Shown: positions 16,715 through 24,702, numbered from the stretch's first letter. The stretch: 64,000 nt of DNA from Sphingomonas paucimobilis NBRC 13935 (GCF_000739895.2 NZ_BBJS01000043.1:1-64000), one strand, 5' to 3'. The notes: generated by a model from the letters alone, not told the origin. Program-made: numbers and translations.

Positions 16715-17167
16715 CTACACCGGCATGCTCATAATGTCCTTGTAGGCGGACAGCACTTTGTTGCGAACCTGCAACGTCGCCTCGAATGCGATTGAGGACT
16801 CCTGCCGCGCAAGCATCACCTTCGCGATGTCGGTTTCCTCTCCGCGTTCGTAGGCAACCGTCAAAGCACCAGCGCGCGCATTGATCGCATTAATTTTTTG
16901 AAGCTGCGTCTGAAAAGTAGCGGCGAAGCCGCCTAGATCGGCGTGTCCTGATTGCGAAACGGCCGCCGCTCCGCCCACGCCTGAGACAGAATTTGGGCTA
17001 TCCGCCTTTCCCAGCGCGGTGTGCATCGCTGCGTCAAAAGCCGCTCCTTTCGCAGCCCCGGACACGGAGACAGAGTTCGGGTTGCTTGCTACGTTCCGAA
17101 GCGCCGCGTTCTTGTCGAGGACAGCGTTCCGCAAAGCCATGACATCATTGATGGAGATGCTGCTCAT
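16715..17167 (-). CDS. fliE: Flagellar hook-basal body protein FliE (orphan)
   Basis: A 150-residue protein whose C-terminal half is the FliE rod-junction domain: FQTQLQKINAINARAGALT, AYERGEETDIAKVMLARQESSIAFEATLQVRNKVLSAYKDIM. FliE joins the MS ring to the proximal rod in the periplasm. Here it stands alone, with no other flagellar gene in 64 kb and decayed genes on its left-reading side. The N-terminal half is a low-complexity Ser/Ala/Asn stretch, longer than in typical 100-110-residue FliE. The frame is intact from ATG 17167, so it could be functional or a recently captured fragment of a flagellar cluster. Confidence 0.82.
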   Translation of the reverse strand: MSSISINDVMALRNAVLDKNAALRNVASNPNSVSVSGAAKGAAFDAAMHTALGKADSPNSVSGVGGAAAVSQSGHADLGGFAATFQTQLQKINAINARAGALTVAYERGEETDIAKVMLARQESSIAFEATLQVRNKVLSAYKDIMSMPV

Positions 17168-17274
17168 ATTTTACCTCGGTGCGCCTTCAGCGCACCGACA
17201 TGTCGCATTGAAACCGTTATGGCATGGTTAATTGAACTTAGTACTGATTGCCTATTCATGAAGCTATGCACCGA

Positions 17275-17364
17275 TCCCTCGCGCAACGTCTCGTCGCGGA
17301 TAGGTTCGAGGGTATTGTCTTGATACCAGCGTCGCCCCTCGATCCGGCTCCCGGTGCGAAGCAC
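17275..17364 (-). pseudogene. Possible fragment of a BsuBI/PstI-type restriction endonuclease
   Basis: About 30 residues (GVLRTGSRIEGRRWYQ, then DNTLEPIRDETLREG) resemble the C-terminal part of BsuBI/PstI-family enzymes, where NTxEPIRDETLR is typical. The similarity stops abruptly on both sides, and the surrounding frame merges into sequence of the broken SRAP gene. I recall this motif rather than having searched it, so this is a weak call. Confidence 0.3.
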
Positions 17365-17392
17365 GCCGGTCGCATAGGCAGCGCGGTCCGCA

Positions 17393-17930
17393 TCATCCAT
17401 CATAGGGTCGCACCAGCGCCAGCGCCGTTTCGTGGGGCCCGTCAAGCTATGTGGTGAAGTCACGCAGATGGAGGATTACCGGCATCGCCTTGGGATGCCA
17501 TGGCGAGACGATCGCGTTCGGCGAAGGCGTAGGCTTCGCTACGCACAGTCGGTCGCCATATGCCGACGAAGAACGCGATCGGCTCATTGGGGATCAAGAA
17601 CCACATCTGCCGGGGCTTGCCATCGTCGCCAGTCCCGCCCTCGGGGTGGGGTCCGGCGAAATGGGTGAACGGGACAAGGCAGCGCCGCTCCGGGTTGGCG
17701 AGCGACGGCTTCCACATCGATGAAGCGAGGTTGCGGCCATGGGTCACATACTTGTCCAGCTTCACGACCGGGTCGCGCTTGCTCGGCGCCTGGATCGCGA
17801 AGCCCCATTCCATCGTGACCGGCTCCAATGGCCGGTTGCCCGGCGACGATCACCGCACGCCCAGGCGCACCGAGGGGTCTTCTTCTCGGTAGGGAAGACT
17901 TCGCGCGGCACCGGGGAGGTCTCATCCCCA
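17393..17930 (-). pseudogene. SOS-response-associated (SRAP/YedK-HMCES) gene, broken
   Basis: Pieces of an SRAP protein lie in successive frames. The main piece (17460-17828 frame) has MEWGFAIQAPSKRD, MWKPSLANPERRCLVPFTHF and FFVGIWRPT. The next piece continues in another frame as HPKAMPVILHLRDFTT, then a TAG where Trp is expected, then LDGPHETALALVRPYDG and a stop. Upstream, GAPGRAVIVAG is in a third frame. At least two frameshifts plus one nonsense codon are needed, and the N-terminal catalytic Cys2 region is not recognisable. Intact SRAP proteins crosslink abasic sites in single-stranded DNA. Confidence 0.8.
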
Positions 17931-18344
17931 GGATTGGCAGACGTATCGCTAAAGCGATCCCCGGCAATGGGGTGCGGGTTCGATCCCTGCCGCTGACGTT
18001 AAGACCGAGCAAGACGGATCATGGATGTCAAAAATCGCGACTACGCGGTTTTAATCAAGAGAACGCAATAAAAGTTTAGCGTGAGTATTTTGCGCTCTCG
18101 ATCTGATATTTCCCAACCCGGAAATGAAGTTCTTTGAAGCATGGAGGGTTGATATCAATTCTGAATGCCGGAAGCAGGCACTTTGAGATATTCGACACGA
18201 AGGTGACAACTCACGTTTCATCTGTGACGGTGACCGTATCAGGTTTCACGACCGCATCTCCTTGCGTTGACAATCCGGTTCCCGCTTGCGGCGGGGACCG
18301 CAATCACACAACCGATTGCACATTCCCCCGTCCTCCAAAAGCTG
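17931..18344. other. Non-coding stretch, no supported gene
   Basis: About 410 bases with no convincing gene on either strand. Near 17974-17990 there is a sequence that folds like a tRNA T-arm (GCGGG, TTCGATC, CCTGC), but no matching acceptor or anticodon arm. The rest shows lower GC than the neighbourhood and no clear repeat. Confidence 0.5.
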
Positions 18345-19634
18345 TCAGCGACTCCGGTCCTTATCGCGCGGTGCTGGCGCTTGCGCCGGGGTCGCGCGGC
18401 CGATTTTGACGTCCAGCGATCCGCCCGCTTTGATCCGATCGGCGACGAGCTGGCGCGTCGACTCCGCGATGGCTCCGACCATGCGCGCGCTCTCGCCCCG
18501 ATCGCGCGCGGTCTTCATGGCCGCGTCGACGATTGCCTGGGCGGGCGCAAGGCGCGGATCGGCTTGGTTCTTCTCCGGCGTGTTCTTCAGGAACAGCTCG
18601 GCAAGCCGCTCCTGCCCCGGCGAGTGACCAGGGGGCAGGATCGGCCGCTCCAGCGACCGCACGGCGCGCTGGAGCTGGGCCGGCTGCTGGTTGTTGATTT
18701 GAACACCGAGTGCTGCGCCGATCTCCCGCACGCGCTCCAACGGCGTCTGCTGCGGCGTCACGACGGCATCGACCTGACGGACACCTAGATAGGTGAGAAG
18801 GTGCGATTGATAGATCGGCCCTTTGGCATGGCGGACATAGGCGAGTTCGGTGCGCGCGTTGGCGATGGCGGGGGAGGGGGCACCCTCCTTAATCAACCCA
18901 CGCAGCCGATCGGCCGCCTGTTGGCGAGCGGCCGGCAAATAGCGTTCCAGCTCCTCGCGCGCCTTGGTCAGCGTCACGCGGTAGCGTTGCCCCTCGGGCG
19001 GCGCGCGCTTGGGGAGCATGGCGATCCCTGCGGGGCCAATCCGCGCCTCGGGCGCGAGGTCGCGCTTGATCGCCGCTGCGGAGAGAACCGCCGCCATTCC
19101 GCGATGATCGCCGGTAAGAAAGCCGTGACGGGACGCCTCCATCCAACGGTCCTTGTCGATCGCGGCGATGCGGATCGGGTGGCCGGCTTCGCGGGCGAGC
19201 TGGGCGGCATGGTGGCGCATGGTGCGCCCGTTCCCTTCGCGGAAGGGATGAATGGCGTTGATCTCGTTGATGTGGTTGCCGAGCCGATCGAAAAACTCGT
19301 CGCGAGGAAGCACCCGCAAGCCGCTCTGCGCTCCTACCTCGGCGAACCGCTTGTCGAGTTCGCGCGCGATGTAGGGGACGGCGGCGAAGCTCGATCCGCC
19401 CTTGGCGATGTTGACGGTGCGGTCCTGGCCTGCCCAATCGTAGAGGTCTTGGAACAGGTGTTTGTGAAGGGCACGGTAGCCGTCGGCGGTGGCTGGAAAG
19501 GTCAGGCGCGCAGCCTCCGCGCCGCGCGCCTGCGTCAGTCGTCGTTCGGCCTCGGTAAGCGTTTTGTCTTCCGTAATCCCGAGCCGGTTACGAAGCGTCT
19601 CGGTGCCGGGATATGTATAAGGATCGCTTGCCAA
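18345..19634 (-). CDS. Fic-domain toxin (AMPylating enzyme family)
   Basis: A 429-residue protein with a Fic fold near the N-terminus: LFQDLYDWAGQDRTVNIAKGG, a flap region, and the catalytic loop HPFREGNGRTMR (about residues 129-140, consensus HxFx(D/E)GNGRxxR), which transfers AMP to target hydroxyls. The C-terminal 200 residues are helical and of unknown role, perhaps targeting. I start at TTG 19634, two bases after the antitoxin stop; an ATG at 19811 would overlap the antitoxin gene in another frame. The antitoxin/toxin order fits a VbhA/VbhT-type pair. No secretion signal is visible, so an intracellular toxin is likely. Confidence 0.87.
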   Translation of the reverse strand: MASDPYTYPGTETLRNRLGITEDKTLTEAERRLTQARGAEAARLTFPATADGYRALHKHLFQDLYDWAGQDRTVNIAKGGSSFAAVPYIARELDKRFAEVGAQSGLRVLPRDEFFDRLGNHINEINAIHPFREGNGRTMRHHAAQLAREAGHPIRIAAIDKDRWMEASRHGFLTGDHRGMAAVLSAAAIKRDLAPEARIGPAGIAMLPKRAPPEGQRYRVTLTKAREELERYLPAARQQAADRLRGLIKEGAPSPAIANARTELAYVRHAKGPIYQSHLLTYLGVRQVDAVVTPQQTPLERVREIGAALGVQINNQQPAQLQRAVRSLERPILPPGHSPGQERLAELFLKNTPEKNQADPRLAPAQAIVDAAMKTARDRGESARMVGAIAESTRQLVADRIKAGGSLDVKIGRATPAQAPAPRDKDRSR

Positions 19635-19636
19635 GG

Positions 19637-19894
19637 TCAGGCAGCGATCTGGCGGGTTCCGGGCTGATAGAGACTGAGGATAATCGAGGGCATGAGGGCG
19701 GGCGGAACGCCCTCGTCGAGCATCATCGAGAACATCGCGTCCTCGTCGATGGTCGGGGTCATATCCTCGATAACGAGATTGGCACGGGCTTCCGCTACGT
19801 CCTCGCGCCAAAGCGCAACCTGTTCAGGGCTGCCGCGCTCGAAATCCATCTGGCGGATGCGCTCGCGCAGCGTTTCAAGATCGATCTGGGCCAT
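19637..19894 (-). CDS. VbhA-like antitoxin of the Fic toxin
   Basis: An 85-residue acidic helical protein ending in YQPGTRQIAA. The middle (EARANLVIEDMTPTIDEDAMFSMMLDEGV) aligns by eye with VbhA antitoxins, whose inhibitory helix carries (S/T)xxxE(G/N) and pushes a Glu into the Fic active site. Here the motif is degenerate (N-L-V-I-E-D), so the Glu is kept but Ser and Gly are not. I chose ATG 19894, spaced eight bases after AAAGG; ATG 19903 is an alternative. Translation is coupled to the toxin two bases downstream. Confidence 0.7.
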   Translation of the reverse strand: MAQIDLETLRERIRQMDFERGSPEQVALWREDVAEARANLVIEDMTPTIDEDAMFSMMLDEGVPPALMPSIILSLYQPGTRQIAA

Positions 19895-20022
19895 CGCGGT
19901 CATCCTTTCTGCTCATAACCCTACGCCTTCCAACGCGATTCCTCAACAAATCACGTGCGATAAGAGCCGGTCGGTGCGTCGCGATCCGCGCTCGCTTGAA
20001 CGCGGATCGCACGCCGGGGACG

Positions 20023-20409
20023 TCAGTATTCGCTCGCGAGCATGATCGTCAGCACGCGCTTGGTCTGTTGCTCATCCCACGGCGCTTCGCTGCCATAGGT
20101 AAGCGTGTTGTCGTAGTAGTCCACCTTCCAGAAAACGGTTTCGGCGATTGCCTTGTCGTCGCTCGGTCGCTCCTGCGTCCACGTTCCCGTCGCGAGCCGA
20201 TAAACCGCGCCGAAATCATGTTCTCCGTGAGGATCGTTGTCGCCGGTGAATTGCGAGAAGCCGACGATCGCCGCCAGCGCCGCGAAGCGATCCGCGTCGG
20301 GGAGAGACTGGAAACCCAGCGTGACGTTGGCGATGGATGCGGTGCCCGGTTGGCTCCGGGCTAGGTCATTAAGGCGACGGATGGTGTCGAGTTGTTCGGG
20401 GCTGCACAT
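20023..20409 (-). CDS. DUF3768-family protein
   Basis: A 128-residue acidic protein (IRRLNDLARSQPGTASIANV, LGFQSLPDADRFAALAAIV, HDFGAVYRL, VFWKVDYYDNTLTYGSEAPWD, RVLTIMLASEY) matching the DUF3768 pattern, which is common on alphaproteobacterial plasmids and has no known function. ATG 20409 has a strong GAAGGAGGA ribosome site; the upstream in-frame extension has none. A long GC-rich leader with a conserved hairpin lies upstream and is repeated at 24455-24660. Confidence 0.8.
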   Translation of the reverse strand: MCSPEQLDTIRRLNDLARSQPGTASIANVTLGFQSLPDADRFAALAAIVGFSQFTGDNDPHGEHDFGAVYRLATGTWTQERPSDDKAIAETVFWKVDYYDNTLTYGSEAPWDEQQTKRVLTIMLASEY

Positions 20410-20454
20410 CACTGATCCTCCTTCTGGCATGGGCCGCAAGGCCGCTCGGCCTCA

Positions 20455-20640
20455 CGGCCCTGCCTGTCCGGCGAGGACGGGATGGGGAGGGGGAGCGAGA
20501 ATCTACCGCTGGTGCGGGCGAGCCGCCTAGCGCGGCCGAAGCCTCCGGCGACGGGTGCCGCGGTTGGCGGATTACACGGGCGGTCGATTGTCGTTCGGGA
20601 ACGAAAGGGCAGCGCCCTTGGTGTTCCCCTAGCGCCGGTC
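20455..20640 (-). repeat. Leader repeat copy A (upstream of DUF3768 gene), structured
   Basis: About 185 bp similar to 24455-24660 in the same orientation relative to a minus-strand gene. Shared blocks include CCGGCGAGGA.CGGGATGGGGAGG, AGCGCGGCCGA, CGGGTGCCGCG.TTGGCGGA and CGGGAACGAAAGGGC. The last block forms a hairpin with GGGAAC/GTTCCC and AAGGGC/GCCCTT pairs at about 20599-20630. A further dyad GTGCGGA-TC-TCCGCAC is at 20671-20686. It would be the 5' untranslated leader of the DUF3768 gene. Confidence 0.75.
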
Positions 20641-20714
20641 GCGCGCATCGCGATCGGCGAGAGTTGCGCGGTGCGGATCTCCGCACGGCACTATCGCGCG
20701 CAAGCGCGCCCCCG

Positions 20715-21014
20715 TCAGGAGGGCGCGTTGCGTGCGTCGCGGGCGGCGATCACCAGATCGACGATACGCGGCTGATGGAACAGCTCGCCACGCTCGACAA
20801 CACCGAGACCGGGACCATCGAGAACGTCGCGGATGCGATCCTGCACGACCTCCTCCAGGTCTCCGGCGAGAACCCAAAAGTGGCGCGGGTCACGATCGCG
20901 GCCATCGGCGCGGAACTGGTCGCTTTCGACGACGGCCTGGACCAGCGCGTTCAGCGCGGCCATCCCCAGCGCGCGCTCGAAGGCGAGCTGCGCGAATAGG
21001 CGATGATGGGACAT
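20715..21014 (-). CDS. Hypothetical protein
   Basis: A 99-residue protein starting MSHHRLFAQLAFERALGMA, with ALNALVQAVVESDQFRADGRDRDPRHFWVLAGDLEEVVQDRIRDVL and a C-terminal LVIAARDARNAPS. ATG 21014 is preceded by GGAGGTTTCC, so it looks translated. I do not recognise a family. It is soluble, helical and mildly acidic. It is preceded by a 124-bp region with perfect 18-bp inverted repeats. Context (DUF3768, HNH, ParB-like genes) suggests a plasmid backbone gene. Confidence 0.6.
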   Translation of the reverse strand: MSHHRLFAQLAFERALGMAALNALVQAVVESDQFRADGRDRDPRHFWVLAGDLEEVVQDRIRDVLDGPGLGVVERGELFHQPRIVDLVIAARDARNAPS

Positions 21015-21052
21015 GGAAACCTCCGTGTTGCCGTGATTGGCGACGACGGCGG

Positions 21053-21176
21053 GAGGGGCGCGGAACGCCGGGTCATAGGACCGCGCCAGCGGCCGGCTTG
21101 CCGGGCAGCGGGGGAGCCGATTTGCGCAGCAAATTGGGGGGACCGCTGATCCTTGAGGCGGCGTTCCGCGCCCCTC
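21053..21176. repeat. Large perfect inverted repeat with nested hairpins (oriT- or regulatory-like)
   Basis: GAGGGGCGCGGAACGCCG at 21053-21070 is exactly repeated in inverted form at 21159-21176. Nested inside is ATTTGC-GCA-GCAAAT (21120-21134), plus GC-rich shorter arms. It lies in the divergent gap between 20715-21014 (minus) and 21289-21798 (plus). No gene fits here. Candidates are a transfer origin, a structured leader or a DNA-binding site; sequence alone does not decide. Confidence 0.75.
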
Positions 21177-21288
21177 ACGATGGGCGGAGACTGACGGACT
21201 GCCTCTACAAACCAACGCCCGCCCACGGGGCGGACCGCTAGCCGATTTTCTGCTTTCGTTCTCGACTCGGCTGACTCATAGAATCGTC

Positions 21289-21798
21289 ATGCCGATCATG
21301 GCCGAACATCGCTGGCTCTACCCGATCGACTGGCCTGAGTTGTCGAGGCTGATCCGGTTCGGCCGCGCCAAGGGGCGCTGCGAGCATTGCCAGCGCCCGC
21401 ACGGCCGGCGGGTGTTCCACTTGGGTGACGGACGCTGGTGGGACGCTGATCGCCACCAATGGCGCGACGGGCGCGGTCGCCGGGTGCGTGCGCCTAAGTC
21501 GGACGTGGCGACGATCGTGCGCATCACGCGGGTCTATATCGCGTGTGCGCATCTGAACCATGACCCCACCGACAACGCACCACGCAATTTGGCTGCACTC
21601 TGCCAGCGATGCCATATGATCCATGACGCGGCCGAACATCGGCGCCGGCGATGGCTGAATGCTTACAGACGTCGGGCCTTGGGCGATCTGTTCGCATGGT
21701 TCGAACCACGCGCGATCTTGGTGAGGAATGGCGGCGGTCGTAGTATCAGCTTGGGTGACGGGCTGCGCGGCTCACACGCGAATAGCAGAATGGAGTGA
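21289..21798 (+). CDS. HNH-like zinc-finger protein (possible endonuclease)
   Basis: A 169-residue protein with a zinc-binding HNH-like layout: RAKGRCEHCQRPHG (CxxC) near residue 30, then YIACAHLNHDPTDNAPRNLAALCQRCHMIHD (AHLNH, N, and CxxCH). This betabeta-alpha-metal arrangement is typical of HNH nucleases, with H in AHLNHD as the likely general base. An insertion (RVFHLGDGRWWDADRHQWRDGRG) separates the two halves. ATG 21289 or ATG 21298 could be the start. Context is plasmid backbone; substrate unknown. Confidence 0.75.
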   Translation: MPIMAEHRWLYPIDWPELSRLIRFGRAKGRCEHCQRPHGRRVFHLGDGRWWDADRHQWRDGRGRRVRAPKSDVATIVRITRVYIACAHLNHDPTDNAPRNLAALCQRCHMIHDAAEHRRRRWLNAYRRRALGDLFAWFEPRAILVRNGGGRSISLGDGLRGSHANSRME

Positions 21799-21803
21799 TA
21801 GCA

Positions 21804-22169
21804 ATGGATACCTTCAACGCTGGCGTCCAATACAACGACTTCAAGGGAACCGTTGCCGCGGACATTTCCGATAATGTCGCGCTTGCCGGCCATCTGGTGT
21901 CTTTGGGAAAAGCTGAAAGCGACGAGCGTGTCATTGGATTCAGGATCGCTTCTGGGGAGAACCAGGGGACACCCGTGACCGATGTGTCGCTGGTGGCTTA
22001 TCTTCTTCGGTCTGCTGAGTTTGAGCCAGCCCCGGCAGAGGTGCGTGCTGTCGAATTGCGCATCACGCCGGGGGAAGCGCTCGCATTTTTCAAGCGTTTC
22101 GACCTCGTGGCAGTTCGGCGCGGCGTCGATTTGAGCGGCACTCACGTAGATGGCCCGCATTACGATTAA
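21804..22169 (+). CDS. Hypothetical protein
   Basis: A 121-residue acidic protein (MDTFNAGVQYNDFKGTVAADISDNVALAGHLVSLGKAESDERVIGFRI..., written here only in part) ending GVDLSGTHVDGPHYD. No family recognised. ATG 21804 follows GGAGTGATAGCA; GTG 21795 is an alternative that overlaps the HNH gene stop. No signal peptide or membrane segment is visible. It is probably co-transcribed with the HNH gene. Confidence 0.6.
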   Translation: MDTFNAGVQYNDFKGTVAADISDNVALAGHLVSLGKAESDERVIGFRIASGENQGTPVTDVSLVAYLLRSAEFEPAPAEVRAVELRITPGEALAFFKRFDLVAVRRGVDLSGTHVDGPHYD

Positions 22170-22335
22170 ACTCGCCATCGCGCCGCCCGTCCCTTGTGGG
22201 CGGGCGGCGTGCGCTGATCTGCAAGGGCAGCGCGCGCGACGGCCATGCAGAGCATGGCTGTCGCGCCGGCGAGGGGGCTGATGCTGGGCGGTTGGTCGAG
22301 AAAAGGGGGTGATTATCACCGCCCCCCGTATCCGT

Positions 22336-24165
22336 TTACGCCATTTCGTCGGCCTCCATGTCCTCGCCATCGAAGGCATCGGCGTCGGGATCGTCCAGTT
22401 CGTGCCGCTCGGGCTGGTCGAACGCCCCGATCTGCATCGGCGCGGGAAGCCAGTGCGAAGCGAGCCGCCCCGACACGTTGACCGCCAAGTCTGCCTTCTT
22501 CTTGATGGTTGCGCAGTTGTCGGCGCTGGCATCGCCGCATTCGGCGCGGAGTAGGTCGATAAGGGCCGCACGGCGCATCTTGTCGAACAGGGCGATGGGG
22601 GCTTGCCAGCGGGTCGCAATGTCCACGCCTGTCGCGCGGGCCACCTGCTCAAAGTGATGGTGACGCGCACCGGGGGCACCGCCTGCGAACAAGGTGCCGT
22701 CCACCGTCATCGCCACCAATCCGGCGAGTAGCGCCATCTTGTCGTCGTGACTCATGGCGCGAATGACCTCGAACCGGCCATCTGCTGGGACCGATGCGAA
22801 GCGGTCGGCCATCGTTTCTTCGACCTCCCGCACGTCGCTGGTCGCCATAAGGTCGTCGGCAACATCGGTCGCGATGGTCTTGGCCTGCACGTCTATCGCC
22901 ATCTGATAGCTGTGCGCGCCGTGGAGTAGCTGACCCGCAAGGCTGTCCAGCAGCACATCCAGCGCCAGCGCCGGGTCGGCTGAAACCGCCTCCTGCACGA
23001 TGCGGGTCTTGATCCGCGACAGGTCTGCAACAAGGCTGTTGCTGTAGAGCGGCTGCGGCTCGCCGCTGCTCGCCTTGGGCTTCGGCTCGGCCTTCGCGCG
23101 ATAGAAGCTCTTGCCGAGCGATCCGTCATGCGAAACCCAGAGCGCCACGCCCCCGACCGCGACCTGCTCGGCATTGAACCCGCGCAAGCCCTCAGTGATC
23201 GCATCCCGCTGATCGGACAACGGCGCGATGCGGTCGCTGTCCTCGCCCTCGGCCTCGGCGATCTGTTCGATAGCGACGTCGATTGCCTCGATCCGCGCGG
23301 CCTCGTCCTCGGTCGGCTCGCGCGTGGCCGGATACAGGCTGCCCTTCATGTAAAGGTCGTAGGGCCGGTCCAGCGTGGCGCGGACCTCATGCCAACCGAT
23401 CGCGCGATACTCGTCGGCGATACCGTCCAGCTTGTCCTCCGCCAGTTCCTGCACAAGCTCGGGATGGTCGGCAAACCCCTCGGCCCCTTGGCTGAACAGG
23501 TCTACCGTGATCGTCCCGCCCTTCGCCTCGTAGGCGTCGCGCCCGACGAAGATAAACGCGCCGCTGGTGGTGTCCACCTTCTCGGTGGTGAGCATCCGCC
23601 GGATGGTGTGGGCGTGGCCGTTCGCCGCCTTGCATACCTTCACCTGTTGGTCGTGGTCGTCAGTGAGGGTGAGCGCGCGCGCCGCCTCAAGCGACAACTG
23701 GTCCTTGGCGATCAGGTCGATCAGCGCCGGTGCCAGCGCGGAAAGGCGAAGCATCTTATAGACGAAGCTGACCGCCTGACCGAACCGGGCAGCGATTTCC
23801 TCGGCGTCCATGCCGGTATCGCGTAGCGCCGCAAAGGCGCGGATGCTGTCTGCCGGGTGCATGTCCTCGCGCTGGAAGTTCTCCGCGAGCGACAGTTCGA
23901 TGGCCTCTTCCTTGGTGCGGACCTCGACGGGAAACGCGTCGCTGTTCTTGATCTGCTTGCGCTTCGCCAGTTCTTTGAGGCCGCGATAGCGCCGCCCTCC
24001 GGCGAACACATAGAACAGGCCCTCGTCCTCATAGGCGACAAGGTTTTGCAACAGGCCGTGCGCGGCAATGTCGTCGGCCATGCTCTCGACGGCGGAAGGC
24101 TTCACGCGCCGCTGATTGAGCGGGGAAAGGCGAAGCTGCGACAGCTTGACGGTGATGATACCCAT
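22336..24165 (-). CDS. ParB/RepB/Spo0J-family protein (plasmid type, 609 aa)
   Basis: An N-terminal ParB nuclease-like domain: VKLSQLRLSPLNQRRV, HGLLQNLVAY, FAGGRRYRGLKEL and LSLAENFQREDMHPADSIRAF. This is followed by the helix-turn-helix GMDAEEIAARFGQAVSFVYKMLRLSALAP at about residues 115-145. The remaining 400 residues are an acidic helical extension with a Lys-rich stretch and an acidic tail (DDPDADAFDGEDMEADE). It is far longer than a segregation ParB (about 300 aa), and no ParA is in the window. It may be a ParB-like DNA-binding regulator of plasmid functions rather than a partition protein. A small gene lies upstream, and a 22-bp palindrome at 24703 is a candidate binding site. Confidence 0.87.
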   Translation of the reverse strand: MGIITVKLSQLRLSPLNQRRVKPSAVESMADDIAAHGLLQNLVAYEDEGLFYVFAGGRRYRGLKELAKRKQIKNSDAFPVEVRTKEEAIELSLAENFQREDMHPADSIRAFAALRDTGMDAEEIAARFGQAVSFVYKMLRLSALAPALIDLIAKDQLSLEAARALTLTDDHDQQVKVCKAANGHAHTIRRMLTTEKVDTTSGAFIFVGRDAYEAKGGTITVDLFSQGAEGFADHPELVQELAEDKLDGIADEYRAIGWHEVRATLDRPYDLYMKGSLYPATREPTEDEAARIEAIDVAIEQIAEAEGEDSDRIAPLSDQRDAITEGLRGFNAEQVAVGGVALWVSHDGSLGKSFYRAKAEPKPKASSGEPQPLYSNSLVADLSRIKTRIVQEAVSADPALALDVLLDSLAGQLLHGAHSYQMAIDVQAKTIATDVADDLMATSDVREVEETMADRFASVPADGRFEVIRAMSHDDKMALLAGLVAMTVDGTLFAGGAPGARHHHFEQVARATGVDIATRWQAPIALFDKMRRAALIDLLRAECGDASADNCATIKKKADLAVNVSGRLASHWLPAPMQIGAFDQPERHELDDPDADAFDGEDMEADEMA

Positions 24166-24209
24166 GATGATGCTCCTGATCTGAATAAGGTTCGGTGATG
24201 GGGGAGGGG

Positions 24210-24401
24210 TCAGCCTTCGAGGCTCGCGAGTTCGTCAAACTCGGCCGATGCGCGCGCCGCGCCGTCCCCTGCGTAGGTCGCGCCGGAACGCGGATAGAAG
24301 AACACGCGCTCGCCACGGCGGTAGGGGGTGCCGTCCGCGCTGGTCCCGTCCACATTGGCCCGTTTCCAGTAGGGATCGCCCTTGTATCGGGTGTAAGCCA
24401 T
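24210..24401 (-). CDS. Small conserved plasmid-type protein (63 aa)
   Basis: A 63-residue protein (MAYTRYKGDPYWKRA, DGTPYRRGERVFFYPRSGATYAGDGAARASAEFDELASLEG) with strong ribosome site AGGAGGAAAGAGA before ATG 24401. The pattern WKRA...YRRGERVFFYPRSG suggests a small beta-sheet protein, but I do not know its function. It is 44 bases upstream of the ParB-like gene in the same direction, probably one operon. Its leader is copy B of the repeated structured sequence. Confidence 0.7.
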   Translation of the reverse strand: MAYTRYKGDPYWKRANVDGTSADGTPYRRGERVFFYPRSGATYAGDGAARASAEFDELASLEG

Positions 24402-24454
24402 TCTCTTTCCTCCTTCTTCCTGCGGCTGAAAGCCGGTTGCCGCAGCAACCGGGT

Positions 24455-24660
24455 CTGCCTCTCCGGCGAGGAGCGGGATGGGGAGGGAGGAGGAAAATCG
24501 ATGGCCTGGCGCGGGCAGGCCGCCTTAGCGCGGCCGACGCCCCTTAGGGCGTCGGGTGCCGCGCTTGGCGGACCACACGGGGCCGTCTATTTTCCTTCGG
24601 GAACGAAAGGGCAGCAGCCCTTGGTGTTCCCCGCGCTGGCGGGCCTCCGGGGGAGGGCCG
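24455..24660 (-). repeat. Leader repeat copy B (upstream of 24210-24401), structured
   Basis: About 200 bp matching 20455-20640 in the same orientation, including the hairpin GGGAAC...AAGGGC / GCCCTT...GTTCCC at about 24600-24635. The hairpin arms are kept while loop and flank bases differ, which hints at selection for structure. In both copies the downstream gene starts 50 to 60 bases past the repeat, with a strong ribosome site. Confidence 0.75.
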
Positions 24661-24702
24661 TGGCGCTCTACAGGGGAGCGTCTCGCATCTTTGCGCGTCC
24701 GC

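Noticed and set aside
17974..17990. tRNA T-arm-like sequence
   Set aside because: T-loop TTCGATC and stem fit, but no acceptor or anticodon arm is found; may be chance or a tRNA fragment.
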